Notes: a model not told the origin generated them from the letters alone. 64,000 nt of DNA from an uncultured Clostridia bacterium (GCA_934162535.1 CAKPJC010000007.1:21167-85166), one strand, 5' to 3'. Positions 53,884 to 63,577 are shown, counted from the stretch's first letter. Translations and numbers: made by a program.

Positions 53884-55116
53884 TTATTTTTTTCTTCTTA
53901 AAATCCAATTTTCTTTACATTCAATTGGTAATATCATTTTAACCTTTTGGTCTTGTTTGCCTGGATTTATAACATCAATCTCCTCGTCCGTTTCAAAATC
54001 CCACATCTTATCTATTTTGAACTCAACAGGCTCTAGCTGTCCTGGAACTAGTATTTCCATTGTATCTCCAGATGATAATCTATTTCTTATATCAATAATT
54101 GCTTTATTTCCATCATATCCGACTATTTTTCCACCAAATTGATATTTCTCATTATATTGATGACCAGCATATTCTTGTATATTTTTGTTATTTCTATCAT
54201 TGAAGTAAAATGTAGTTAACTCTCTAGTTTTTATTTTCTCAATTTCTTTCAAATATTTTTCTACATTATAATTTCGTGGGTCTTTTTGATAGTCATCTAT
54301 TGCATTTCTATATACATTTACTATGCTTGCAACATAATATTCTGTTTTTAGTCTGCCCTCTATTTTTAAGCTGTCAACCCCCATATCTATTATTTCAGGA
54401 ATTTCATTTATTAAACATAAATCTTTAGATGAGAATATACTTGTTCCATATTCATTTGTTTCAATTGGCATAAATTGTCCTAGATTATTCTTTTCTTCTG
54501 CATATAAGTTATATGACCATCTACAACTTTGAGCACAGTCTCCAAGGTTTGCACTTCTATTTGATAAGAAGTCACTTAAAAAACATCTTCCTGAATATGC
54601 AAAACATATTGCACCATGTATAAATATTTCTATTTCCATATCTTCTGGTTTGTTTTCCATTATGTATTTTAATTGTTTCTTATTCATTTCTCTTGCTAAT
54701 ATCATCCTTTTTGCACCATTTTTATACCAGAAATTGCAATCATGTAAACTTACTATGTTTGCTTGTGTACTTACATTTATTGGAACACTTGGAGCATATT
54801 GTTTTATTACTTCTATCACTCCACCATCTGCTGCTATTATTCCATCAGGCTTTAGCTCTTCTAATTTTTTAGCCATTTCTATTATTTCAGCATATTTGTC
54901 ATCCCATGCAAATATGTTTAATGTAACATATACTTTTTTACCTATTTCATGTGCGTATCTTACTGTTTTTTCTAGGTCATCATCTTGCATATCTGCTCTT
55001 GTTCTTAATGATAATGAAGATGTACCACAATACACCGCATCTGCGCCATATAAATATGCAATTTTTGCTTTTTCAAAAGAGCCTGCTGGGGCTAATAATT
55101 CTATTTCTTTTTTCAT
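53884..55116 (-). CDS. trhP: U32 family protein, tRNA 5-hydroxyuridine synthesis (YrrO/TrhP type)
   Basis: ATG 55116 is chosen; it follows the trmR stop by one base. 410 residues. Conserved U32 features: ELLAPAGSFEKAKIAYLYGADAVYCG, INVSTQANI, EIFIHGAICFAYSGRCFLSDFLSNRSANLGDC and AQSCRWSY (Fe-S Cys), and DLCLINEIPEIIDMGVDSLKIEGRLKTEYY. Family members hydroxylate U34 of tRNA (ho5U) using prephenate; the product is methylated by the TrmR enzyme encoded just upstream. The partner YrrN is not visible. Confidence 0.9.
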   Translation of the reverse strand: MKKEIELLAPAGSFEKAKIAYLYGADAVYCGTSSLSLRTRADMQDDDLEKTVRYAHEIGKKVYVTLNIFAWDDKYAEIIEMAKKLEELKPDGIIAADGGVIEVIKQYAPSVPINVSTQANIVSLHDCNFWYKNGAKRMILAREMNKKQLKYIMENKPEDMEIEIFIHGAICFAYSGRCFLSDFLSNRSANLGDCAQSCRWSYNLYAEEKNNLGQFMPIETNEYGTSIFSSKDLCLINEIPEIIDMGVDSLKIEGRLKTEYYVASIVNVYRNAIDDYQKDPRNYNVEKYLKEIEKIKTRELTTFYFNDRNNKNIQEYAGHQYNEKYQFGGKIVGYDGNKAIIDIRNRLSSGDTMEILVPGQLEPVEFKIDKMWDFETDEEIDVINPGKQDQKVKMILPIECKENWILRRKK

Positions 55117-55117
55117 A

Positions 55118-55723
55118 TTATTTTTCAACCCTTTCTCTTACTTTGGAAATAGCAAGTCCATCTCCAACTTCAAGTATCTCAGTTTTTAGATTTTTATTTT
55201 CTGTAACTTCTGCAATATATTCTCTTAGATTTCTAACAGCTGTTCTCTGCTTATGTTTATTATAGTCGCTCATAACATAACCTTTATATAGTATGTTATC
55301 AGCTAATATAACTCCACCATCTTTTATCATTCTTAATGCTTGATTTAAGAAAAATGGATATTTGCCTTTTGCAGCATCTATAAATATAATATCATATTTT
55401 TCATTCAATTGTGGTAGTATTTCTACTGCATCTCCAAAATATATTTTTATTTTGTTTTCACTTATTCCTACTTTTTTTATATTTTCTTTTGCTTGTTTAA
55501 CACGTTCTTCATCTCTTTCAATTGTGTCTATTCTTCCACCTTCTTGTAAGTATTCTGAAAAACATATTGCTGAATATCCAACAGCTGTGCCTATTTCAAG
55601 TATTCGATTAGGCTTTTTTTCTGTTAATATTTTGTCTACTACTTCTAATGTATCATCCATAATTATTGGTATGTGATTGGTAAGTGCATCTTGTTTTATT
55701 TTCTGTAGCTCTTTTTTGTCCAT
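55118..55723 (-). CDS. trmR: tRNA 5-hydroxyuridine methyltransferase TrmR (YrrM)
   Basis: 201 residues, O-methyltransferase family 3: EIGTAVGYSAICFSEYL (SAM motif I), GRIDTIERDEERVKQAKENI, IFIDAAKGKYPFFL and GGVILADNILYKG (metal-site Asp/Asn). Converts ho5U34 of tRNA to mo5U34. Its position directly before the U32 gene supports this rather than a catechol substrate. Confidence 0.88.
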   Translation of the reverse strand: MDKKELQKIKQDALTNHIPIIMDDTLEVVDKILTEKKPNRILEIGTAVGYSAICFSEYLQEGGRIDTIERDEERVKQAKENIKKVGISENKIKIYFGDAVEILPQLNEKYDIIFIDAAKGKYPFFLNQALRMIKDGGVILADNILYKGYVMSDYNKHKQRTAVRNLREYIAEVTENKNLKTEILEVGDGLAISKVRERVEK

Positions 55724-55791
55724 AATTTACTTCCCTCATTTTAAACTATATAGATATGTGTTTAGTTAAAAAAGTTTTAATTGTTTCACAA

Positions 55792-57615
55792 CTAAGCCTT
55801 GTTAGCATTTCTAGCTGCTCTTTCTCTTTCTTTATTATCTAATATTTTCTTTCTAAGTCTGATTGATTTAGGTGTTACCTCAACAAGCTCGTCATCTTGT
55901 ATAAATTCTATAGCTTTTTCAAGCGACATTTGAATTGGTGGCACTAAACGAAGTGCATCATCTGAACCTGAAGCTCTAGTGTTTGTTAGGTGTTTTTCTT
56001 TACATACATTTATTGCTAAATCTTCTCCTCTTGAGTTTAGTCCAACTATCATTCCTTCATATACATCTACACCAGGTCCTATAAATAATTCTCCTTTGTC
56101 TTGTGCATTGTATAATCCATATGTTATTGATGTTCCTGTTTCAAATGCGATTATTGTTCCTCTAACTCTTGATATTACTTCACCTTTGAATGGTTCATAT
56201 GAATCAAATATATGGTTCATTACACCTTCTCCTTTTGTATCTGTCAAGAATTCAGTTCTATACCCTATTAATCCTCTTGCAGGAATTTTAAATTCAATTT
56301 TTGTATGGCCTGCTTCTGCTGGTTCCATATTTAACATTTCTGCTTTTCTTTTCCCTAGTTTTTCAATTACATTTCCAACACAGTCATCTGGAATATTTAC
56401 AACTAATCTTTCAATTGGCTCACATTTTACCCCATCTATTTCTTTTATAATAACTTTTGGTCTTGATACTAATAATTCAAAACCTTCTCTTCTCATTGTT
56501 TCTATTAATACAGATAAATGTAATTCTCCTCTACCTGATACTTCAAATGCATCTGGTGTTTCTGTTTCTTTTACTCTTAAGCTTACATTTCTGTCTAATT
56601 CTTTAAATAGTCTATCTCTAATGTGTCTTGATGTGATAAATTGTCCTTCTCTACCTGCAAATGGTCCATTGTTTACACTAAATGTCATTGAAACTGTTGG
56701 TTCGTCAATGTCTACAAATGGTATTTTTTCTGGATTATTGAAATCACATATTGTATCACCTATATGTATGTTTGGTAATCCTGATATTTCTATTATATCT
56801 CCTGCTTTTGCTTCTTCTATTTCAACTTTTTTTAGTCCCATATGTGTATATACTTTTGCTATTCTTCCTTGTGATATTTTGTCATCTTTTTCACATACAC
56901 TTACTGGCATTCCAACTTTTATTGAACCTCTTTCAAGTCTACCAACTGCAATTCTGCCAACATAGTCATCATAGTCTATGTTCGATACTAACATTTGTGC
57001 TGGTCCTTCTTCATCACATGCTGGTGGATTTATATTATCTATTATTGTTTGGAATAAACATGTCAAGTCTCCATCTGGTGCATTTAAGTCTAATTTACCA
57101 ACACCATTTTTTGCTGATGCATATACTACTGGAAAATCTAACTGATCATCATTTGCATCTAATTCAATAAATAGTTCCATTACTTGGTCTAGTACTTTTT
57201 GTGGATCTGCCCCTGGTCTATCTATTTTGTTTATTACTACTATTGGCTTTAGATTTAATGCTAATGATTTTTTTAACACTTCTCTTGTTTGTGGCATTGC
57301 ACCTTCAAAAGCATCAACTAGTAAAAGTACTCCATCAACTGTTTTTAGTACTCTTTCTACTTCTCCACCAAAATCAGCATGTCCCGGTGTATCAACTATG
57401 TTTATTTTTACATCATTATACATTACAGCTGTATTTTTTGATAATATTGTTATTCCTCTTTCTTTTTCTTGGTCATTTGAATCCATTACTCTTTCTGCTA
57501 CTTGTTCATTTTCTCTAAATACATGACTTTGTCTTAGTAGTGCATCTACTAATGTAGTCTTTCCATGGTCTACGTGTGCAATTATTGCTATGTTTCTTAT
57601 TTTTTCATTGTTCAT
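55792..57615 (-). CDS. typA: Ribosome-associated GTPase TypA/BipA
   Basis: 607 residues: G1 AHVDHGKTT, G2 RGITILSKNT, G3 VDTPGHADFGGE, G4 INKIDRPGA, EF-Tu-like domain 2, and the BipA C-terminal GRGELHLSVLIETMRREGFEL and GYRTEFLTDTKGEG. Translational GTPase for 50S assembly and stress or cold growth. The leader (57643-57669) contains GTTGC-N17-GCAAC, an inverted repeat of unknown meaning. Confidence 0.96.
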   Translation of the reverse strand: MNNEKIRNIAIIAHVDHGKTTLVDALLRQSHVFRENEQVAERVMDSNDQEKERGITILSKNTAVMYNDVKINIVDTPGHADFGGEVERVLKTVDGVLLLVDAFEGAMPQTREVLKKSLALNLKPIVVINKIDRPGADPQKVLDQVMELFIELDANDDQLDFPVVYASAKNGVGKLDLNAPDGDLTCLFQTIIDNINPPACDEEGPAQMLVSNIDYDDYVGRIAVGRLERGSIKVGMPVSVCEKDDKISQGRIAKVYTHMGLKKVEIEEAKAGDIIEISGLPNIHIGDTICDFNNPEKIPFVDIDEPTVSMTFSVNNGPFAGREGQFITSRHIRDRLFKELDRNVSLRVKETETPDAFEVSGRGELHLSVLIETMRREGFELLVSRPKVIIKEIDGVKCEPIERLVVNIPDDCVGNVIEKLGKRKAEMLNMEPAEAGHTKIEFKIPARGLIGYRTEFLTDTKGEGVMNHIFDSYEPFKGEVISRVRGTIIAFETGTSITYGLYNAQDKGELFIGPGVDVYEGMIVGLNSRGEDLAINVCKEKHLTNTRASGSDDALRLVPPIQMSLEKAIEFIQDDELVEVTPKSIRLRKKILDNKERERAARNANKA

Positions 57616-57712
57616 TTTTTTATTACATTCCTTTCCCTTTATGTTGCTATATTTTATATTATTTGCAACTATGATTTGTTTTTTGTACTTTTTAGTTTTT
57701 GTTATTTTAGCT

Positions 57713-58312
57713 CTATTTAGTTAAGCTTATAATTTTGTCCATAATTTCTTCAGTAATCTCATCTAATTCATCTTTACTTCTACCACTAAAGTCCATTGGT
57801 TCTCCGTATTTTATAACCATTTGTTTGAATGGCTTTTTTCCACCACTTATCCCTATTGGAATAACTTTCGCACCTGTCTTTACAGCTAAAAATGCAGCAC
57901 CATCTTTTACTTTTTGCCCTTTTTCTAATCCATTTCTAGTTCCTTCTGGGAATAGTGCTATACTTTCTTTGTTTTTCAATGCTTTTAACACTGTCTTTAG
58001 TGCTGTGACATCTTTTGAATCTCTTTTTACATATATTCCATTAAATACGACACCTAAAAATGCAAAAAATGGATTTTTTCTTAGTTCTTCTTTTGCTAAG
58101 AATCTTACAGGCCTTTTTGCTGTTATAACTATTAATGGTGGATCTGCATATGTTCTATGATTGCCACAATATATTAATGGCTCACCTTTGTCTTTTGGTA
58201 TATTTTCTGTTCCAATTATTTTGACTCTATATACTACTATGAAATATATCCATATTGCTCCTTTTACTATCCCTCTGCCCATTTTTTTCAAAAATTCTTC
58301 TACTCTATTCAT
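57713..58312 (-). CDS. plsC: 1-acyl-sn-glycerol-3-phosphate acyltransferase PlsC
   Basis: 199 residues: N-terminal membrane segment (about 13-30), acyltransferase box NHRTYADPP (H-x4-D), FNGIYVKRDSKD, FPEGTRN and PIGISGG. Forms phosphatidic acid in the inner leaflet. One-base overlap (TAATG) with the P-loop/Asp23-like gene upstream. Confidence 0.93.
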   Translation of the reverse strand: MNRVEEFLKKMGRGIVKGAIWIYFIVVYRVKIIGTENIPKDKGEPLIYCGNHRTYADPPLIVITAKRPVRFLAKEELRKNPFFAFLGVVFNGIYVKRDSKDVTALKTVLKALKNKESIALFPEGTRNGLEKGQKVKDGAAFLAVKTGAKVIPIGISGGKKPFKQMVIKYGEPMDFSGRSKDELDEITEEIMDKIISLTK

Positions 58313-59160
58313 TATTTTTTTCCTTCTTTTTCTGGTATATATACTGCTTTTGCTACAACTTCTAAAGATACTACATTCATTGCAGTATGTTTTTCTATTT
58401 CTTTTCTTGCTCTTGTTTTAAATTCTCTTAAAACGTCTTTAACATTGTTTCCATATACAACGCTTACTTCCATATATATTGTTGGCCCAGCTTCTGAGCT
58501 TGTTACTCTTGTTCTTAATACTTTATGTATCGTTGGCATCTTTTCTGCTAAATACTCCATTATTTGCCTAAATACTGTATCTGAAATTGTAAAGTTTCCT
58601 AAATAACTAAATGTTGGTCTTATTATTGTTTTTTCTGAAATATATGGTTTTTGTCCTATTCCTTTTGACTTAAATATTTGAAGTGGATCTAATAAATATC
58701 CTGAAAAATCTTTTTTTAGCTCAAATGTTGGTACAGGAATTACATGTTTTCCCTCTGTTATTCTTATATGTCTTGCTGTTTCCATTTCTTCTTCTGTTGC
58801 AACATCTGTTATATATATTGTCTCAGATACTTCTGGTAATTCAAGATTTTGTGCTATTTTTGCAACCATGCCATCTGATGTTCCTAATATAAGTATTTTT
58901 GATGGCTTATGCTTCTTTAGTGCTTTCTCTATCTTGCTTTTCTCTTCTTCATTTAAAAATAGTGCATGTTTTACTGTCTCGATTTTTGTTGATGCTTTTT
59001 TTGCAGATTCTCCAGCTATTATTTGATTGTCTTTTATTAATAGTCCATCATCTATTATAAATCTTATTCCTTTTTCACTTGCTACCATCTGTGCCCTATA
59101 ACTTTTTCCTGTTCCTGATGGTCCTACAAATGCATATACTTTTATTTTTGATAACGTCAT
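58312..59160 (-). CDS. P-loop NTPase fused to an Asp23/Gls24-like domain
   Basis: 282 residues. N-terminal P-loop VYAFVGPSGTGKSYRAQMVA (near 8-27) with an IDDGLLI acidic strand and an ILILGTSDGMVAKIA segment; C-terminal (about 180-275) a strand-helix pattern FTISDTVFRQIMEYLAEKM ... IYMEVSVVYGNNVKDVLREF typical of Asp23/Gls24. The chain suggests a nucleotide switch joined to a wall/lipid-synthesis-associated module. Translationally coupled to plsC, so membrane lipid assembly is a plausible setting. Function unproven; uncharacterised. Confidence 0.72.
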   Translation of the reverse strand: MTLSKIKVYAFVGPSGTGKSYRAQMVASEKGIRFIIDDGLLIKDNQIIAGESAKKASTKIETVKHALFLNEEEKSKIEKALKKHKPSKILILGTSDGMVAKIAQNLELPEVSETIYITDVATEEEMETARHIRITEGKHVIPVPTFELKKDFSGYLLDPLQIFKSKGIGQKPYISEKTIIRPTFSYLGNFTISDTVFRQIMEYLAEKMPTIHKVLRTRVTSSEAGPTIYMEVSVVYGNNVKDVLREFKTRARKEIEKHTAMNVVSLEVVAKAVYIPEKEGKK

Positions 59161-59184
59161 TTCTGTCTCCTTTTTTAGAGAAAT

Positions 59185-59250
59185 AGCGACATAATGTCGC
59201 TGTTTACTGTGTCGTTTTATCTGAGAAAGACACGTTTTCCGTGTCTTTCT
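59185..59250. terminator. Two hairpins between GT2 and P-loop/Asp23 genes
   Basis: Stem 1: AGCGACAT/ATGTCGCT (59185-59201). Stem 2: AGAAAGACACG/CGTGTCTTTCT with loop TTTTC (59224-59250), abutting the GT2 stop at 59252. The minus-strand side lacks a strong T run, so termination efficiency is uncertain. Confidence 0.55.
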
Positions 59251-59251
59251 T

Positions 59252-60502
59252 TTATATTTTTTCTACTACTTCTTCTTTTACTTCTGCAATTTTTATGTCT
59301 CTAACATGGTTGATTTTTTCCCATTTTGTTTCTCTCTTGAATAAACATTTGATATTTATTACTACCCATGACCCCATAAATATTGGATAAAATATTAATC
59401 CCTTAATCATAGGTTTTATAGGCTTTTTGTCTAATATCATTGCTAATATTGCAGTTCCTATTGGTAAGAACAATGTAGGTACTAAATAGTTTAATACATT
59501 TATTATTAATTCAAAGTTTGTCATCTCTTGTGCTGAATATAGTACAAAGTTTATTATCATTAATGCCATCGTTAATATTAACATCGGTGTTGTTCCTATC
59601 ATATATAGGAACCCATCAAAATTCATTACTGTTTTGTGTTTTTTTACTGCATTGAATAATTCTCCTGTATATCTTTTTACACATTGCATATGTCCAACTG
59701 TCCATCTACTTCTTTGTGACCATGATTGTTTGAATGATGTTGGTTGTTCATCATATACTATTGCATCTGTTGCCCAGCCAAGCTTTCTTCCTTGTATTAT
59801 TGATTTTAGTGAAAATTCTATATCTTCTGTTAATGTTTCTGTTTCCCATCCATTAGGTTTTACTACATCAAATTTCACCATAAATCCTGTTCCATTTAAT
59901 AATGGTGATAGTCCAACATTGTATCTTGCTAAATGATATAATCTATGCATTGTCCAATAGAATAATGCATAACCTGCTGTTATCCAGTTGTCTGTTGGGT
60001 TTTTTATGTCTCTATATCCTTGTACAACTTCTTCCCCTTGACATAGTTTTTTGTTCATATTTACTATGAAGTTTTTGTCTACTATGTTATCTGCATCAAA
60101 TACAAAGAATGCATCATAATCGGCATTTTCTTCAATTTTTTGTTTTAAAAACCATTGTAGTGCAAATCCTTTTGTTTTATGGTCAGGATCATATCTTTCT
60201 AATACTATTGCTCCTGCTTCTCTTGCTACTTTTGCAGTGTTGTCTGTACAGTTGTCTGCTATTACATATATGTCATATAGTTCTTTGTCATATGTTTGAT
60301 GTTTTAAACTTTCTATTAAATTACTTACTACTGCTTCTTCATTATGTGCAGGTATTATTGCCATGAATTTGTGTTTTTTGTTTGTTATTAATTTCTTGTC
60401 TTTTAATTTTACTAAAGCACATAAACTTATTGCTATTTGATAGCACCAAAATGTTACAAGTATATACATTAATGCTTGTTTTAATATATACATATATTCC
60501 AT
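59252..60502 (-). CDS. Processive-type GT2 membrane glycosyltransferase
   Basis: 416 residues: membrane helix (about 8-30), catalytic domain with AIIPAHNEEAVVSNLIESL, YVIADNCTDNT, FFVFDADNIVDKNF (DxD), TEDIEFSLK and QRSRWTVGH (QxxRW), then three C-terminal helices (about 300-400). Architecture of BcsA/hyaluronan synthase-like GT2 that extrude a homopolymer. Polymer unknown. Own promoter at 60613-60641. Confidence 0.88.
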   Translation of the reverse strand: MEYMYILKQALMYILVTFWCYQIAISLCALVKLKDKKLITNKKHKFMAIIPAHNEEAVVSNLIESLKHQTYDKELYDIYVIADNCTDNTAKVAREAGAIVLERYDPDHKTKGFALQWFLKQKIEENADYDAFFVFDADNIVDKNFIVNMNKKLCQGEEVVQGYRDIKNPTDNWITAGYALFYWTMHRLYHLARYNVGLSPLLNGTGFMVKFDVVKPNGWETETLTEDIEFSLKSIIQGRKLGWATDAIVYDEQPTSFKQSWSQRSRWTVGHMQCVKRYTGELFNAVKKHKTVMNFDGFLYMIGTTPMLILTMALMIINFVLYSAQEMTNFELIINVLNYLVPTLFLPIGTAILAMILDKKPIKPMIKGLIFYPIFMGSWVVINIKCLFKRETKWEKINHVRDIKIAEVKEEVVEKI

Positions 60503-60612
60503 TTTTTTCCCTCTCTTTTTTCTTTATTTTTATTATTTCCGTTGTATTTTTTCTATATTCGCTTTTACTTGATTTGCTTGTTTCTTTTTAATTTTATTTT
60601 GTCACTTTTTAT

Positions 60613-60641
60613 ATTATACTATGAATATTTTTTTTTTGCAA
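60613..60641 (-). promoter_or_regulatory. SigA promoter of the GT2 gene
   Basis: Minus strand TTGCAA (60636-60641), 17-base spacer, TATAAT (60613-60618). 111 bases from the ATG at 60502. Confidence 0.75.
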
Positions 60642-60687
60642 TATTTTTGGAAAAATTTCGTATTTTTTTTGTTTATTTTTGCATATA

Positions 60688-60718
60688 AAACCCCCTCACT
60701 AAAATAGTGAAGGGGTTT
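60688..60718 (-). terminator. Rho-independent terminator after the altered P-type ATPase gene
   Basis: Stem AAACCCCCTCACTA against TAGTGAAGGGGTTT with a 3-base loop and one mismatch, followed by TTTTATAT on the minus strand, a few bases after the stop at 60725. Confidence 0.85.
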
Positions 60719-60724
60719 CTGTCA

Positions 60725-63310
60725 TTATTCGTTTATTCCTAGCTTTGAAACAATAACCTTTCGGATAATGTCTGCTGGTATTATTATTAAGGATATTAGG
60801 ATTACGCAAATCCAATGGCGTAAATCTAATGGAGTTGTTCCAAAGATTTTTCCACCAATCTGGATAATCGCAATTTGCATAATGGCTACGAAACTCATTA
60901 CGAGAATAAAGTTTCTGTTCTGAGTGATGCCACTAAGCAGATTAACGCTTTGTGTCCGTGCATTGAGAGAGTTCATTATAATCAAGAAAATAAATGTTGC
61001 AAACATGAATGTCTTGATTACTGTTTCATCATTACTGTTGATAATATGATGAATTCCACCAACATTCTTCAAGATAGAGAGACATACCACTGTTATTAGT
61101 ACACCACAAACTGCAACTGCACTTTTAACATATTTGTTGATAGTGTTCTCCGTTCTTGGTATTGGTTTCTCAAGCATATACGTTTCCTGAGCAGGCTCCT
61201 GAGCAAATGCCATTGCTGCTAGAACATCCATAACCATGTTAATCCAGAGCATCTGGACAATGGTAAATACTTCTCCACTCCCGAGGAATGGACCAACAAT
61301 TGCTGTTATGACAGAACTCACATTGACAGTCAATTGGAAAACAATGAACTTTTTAACTGTTTTTGCTGTTGTTCTCCCATATCTTACAATACTTCCAATA
61401 GTATTAAGGTTATCATTTAATACTATTATGTCAGCGACGTCTTTTGCAAATTCTGTTGCAGAATTGATTGCAAAGCTTACATCAGCCTTGTTCAAAACAG
61501 CAACGTCTTTTACATTATTACCTGTTACACCTACTACTTCTCCAAGACTTTTAGAAAGCCTGATGAGTCTTTCCTTGTCCTCTGGTTGTGCTCTTGCAAC
61601 AATCTTAAGGTTTGGCAAGATTGTAATTATTTCTTCGTCTGTCATTTGTTCTAACTCAGAATGAGTAAGACAAATGTCTTCATATTCCCCCAGAAGTCCT
61701 GTTGCTTTTGCAACAGTTTTAGCAGTGGTGATACCATCACCTGTTACCATAGTAACTTTTACTCCTGCCTTTTTCAGTCGAATAAGAGCATTTTCTGCAT
61801 ATTTGCTCACATCGTCTCTGATAGAGATAAGAGCAATAAATGTTTTGACTCTTTTGTGAGTTTTTGTAACTGCAATAACTTTCATTGCCCTTGCAGCTTG
61901 AATTCTCACCACCTTGTCAAGTTGTTCTCTAACCTCATGAGTGAATTTTCTCTCTTTTCCATTGCTATCAAGATAGGTGTTACAGCCTTCTAGCACATTG
62001 TTAGGAGCACCTTTCATATACTGAGTCCCATCTCGCAATGTTACTGCTGTGTATTTTGCGATATAGTCGAAACCTTGCTTTTCTTTGATTTCATTTCTGT
62101 CAATTTTGACATTATGGTCAAGCAGGTATTGCAATAATGCTCTATCAATTTCGTTAGAACCTATCGCTTTACCATTTTCGTCTATACGTGCCTCATTGTT
62201 TATGCCTACTCCATTTGCAATGTCCTGCTTCATTATACTTGGAACATTCTTGAATTTAGTGAATGTCTGTCCACTACCAATAATGATATTGGAAACCTTC
62301 ATTTTACCTGTAGTAAAAATCCCAGTTTTATTCATGAATATTCTTGTTGTATAACCTGCTGTCTCAACAGACTTCGGATTTCTTACATAGATGTTGTCCT
62401 TCCTCATGTTCTTGACATTTAGCCCTTGGATAAGTCCACCAATTAGTGGTAATCCTTCTGGCACTGCCATTATTACGATAGAAACACCTAACATAAGCGA
62501 GTTTAGTATTGTGAATATTATTGTTCCTACAGTAACATTTCCTGCATTTACAATATTTATCATTCCTAATACTAAGCTTCTGATTGCTACAAAGGCACCT
62601 CCAAAGTAGCCAATCATGCTGACTGCTTTGAATATTTTCTTTGTTTTTTCATCACCTGGAGAGTTTCCTTCTCTTTTTCTGGAGATGTTCTTTTTGCCTA
62701 CTAGTGTATTTTTTCCTACTTCTGTTACTCGCATAATACCATTACCAGATGTTATTATGCTTTCTCTGAAGCATTTATATGCTCCTTCTAGCAATTCCTC
62801 CTCTGTTAGCTCATATACATCTTCTACCACACTTTTTTCGATTTCTTCTGTGCTACGACCATTAATTGCCGTCTGCTTTACTCTGATGGAGCCTTCTATC
62901 AGAAAGCCGTCTGCTGGTATTCTGTCTCCTGCTTCTAGTAAGATTTCGTCACCACATTCAATGTGGTTTTTGGAAATCTCTCTCCACTTGCCATCTCTAT
63001 ATACTTTGGCTTTTGGCTCATCTTCTTGCGACAGAAGCATTGCTCCTTTTTCTTGCTTATAACTCCGATAAGCACCAGAGAAAAGTACAATGCACGTGAT
63101 GATTACTACCATCATTACGGAGTATTTCTCATCACTACCTAGTCCAAGTACAAACCTCCCTAGCATATAGCTGATGGTTTCTGCAACGATTAAGAAAAAC
63201 AAAATCTTTGCAGATTCTTCCTTGGCTTCGTCCTTGAGTTTTTCCATGAAACTGATGTGTTTTATGGATTTTAACTCATTTGATCCTAGCCGTTGTTGCG
63301 TTTTTTTCAT
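60725..63310 (-). CDS. P2B-type Ca-ATPase homologue with all catalytic motifs altered
   Basis: Start at ATG 63310 (AAGGAGG six bases upstream), 861 residues; homologous throughout to calcium-type P2 ATPases. M4 AVPEGLP and M6 QMLWINMVMD...EPAQE ion-site segments resemble PMCA pumps and are kept, as are YMKGAPN and MVTGDG. The A-domain TGES reads NGRS (about 62852-62863); the phospho-acceptor motif DKTGT reads NKTGI (Asn codon 62330-62332); the hinge TGDGxND reads TGNNVKD (61505-61525). These changes should abolish the phospho-intermediate. The gene is noticeably less AT-rich than its neighbours, suggesting transfer. It has a perfect promoter and no frameshift. Likely a regulatory or channel-like pseudo-pump. 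Confidence 0.88.
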   Translation of the reverse strand: MKKTQQRLGSNELKSIKHISFMEKLKDEAKEESAKILFFLIVAETISYMLGRFVLGLGSDEKYSVMMVVIITCIVLFSGAYRSYKQEKGAMLLSQEDEPKAKVYRDGKWREISKNHIECGDEILLEAGDRIPADGFLIEGSIRVKQTAINGRSTEEIEKSVVEDVYELTEEELLEGAYKCFRESIITSGNGIMRVTEVGKNTLVGKKNISRKREGNSPGDEKTKKIFKAVSMIGYFGGAFVAIRSLVLGMINIVNAGNVTVGTIIFTILNSLMLGVSIVIMAVPEGLPLIGGLIQGLNVKNMRKDNIYVRNPKSVETAGYTTRIFMNKTGIFTTGKMKVSNIIIGSGQTFTKFKNVPSIMKQDIANGVGINNEARIDENGKAIGSNEIDRALLQYLLDHNVKIDRNEIKEKQGFDYIAKYTAVTLRDGTQYMKGAPNNVLEGCNTYLDSNGKERKFTHEVREQLDKVVRIQAARAMKVIAVTKTHKRVKTFIALISIRDDVSKYAENALIRLKKAGVKVTMVTGDGITTAKTVAKATGLLGEYEDICLTHSELEQMTDEEIITILPNLKIVARAQPEDKERLIRLSKSLGEVVGVTGNNVKDVAVLNKADVSFAINSATEFAKDVADIIVLNDNLNTIGSIVRYGRTTAKTVKKFIVFQLTVNVSSVITAIVGPFLGSGEVFTIVQMLWINMVMDVLAAMAFAQEPAQETYMLEKPIPRTENTINKYVKSAVAVCGVLITVVCLSILKNVGGIHHIINSNDETVIKTFMFATFIFLIIMNSLNARTQSVNLLSGITQNRNFILVMSFVAIMQIAIIQIGGKIFGTTPLDLRHWICVILISLIIIPADIIRKVIVSKLGINE

Positions 63311-63405
63311 GATAATCCTCCTTATCACGCTGTTTAACGACATTTTGACATTTTTTCTCATCATATAATTTTATATGATTTCTTCTTCTACGCTGTATGC
63401 TTGAG

Positions 63406-63434
63406 ATTATACTATATTTTTTATTTTATGTCAA
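63406..63434 (-). promoter_or_regulatory. Consensus SigA promoter of the altered P-type ATPase gene
   Basis: Minus strand TTGACA (63429-63434), 17-base spacer, TATAAT (63406-63411). Perfect match. Leader to the ATG about 90 bases. The remaining intergenic region to 63577 holds an AGCTACA/TGTAGCT inverted repeat (near 63515-63560) and no gene. Confidence 0.85.
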
Positions 63435-63577
63435 TGGGGATGACTCTATATAAAATGTATATACATCTTTAATACCTCCTCATCATGCAAGGCTTGATTC
63501 TATTTTATATAAAGTGTAGCTACAGTCCCGTACCCGTAATGTCGACTATATGGAGCTACAAAAGTTTCTTTCAATTT

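Noticed and set aside
53723..53908. 61-codon minus-strand open frame next to the U32 gene
   Set aside because: It covers the 53835-53879 terminator hairpin and overlaps the end of the U32 gene; no ribosome site; composition of non-coding DNA.
60725..63310. Motif losses in the P-type ATPase as simple sequencing errors
   Set aside because: Three separate motifs carry several codon changes each, while 861 codons stay open; errors would more likely cause frameshifts.
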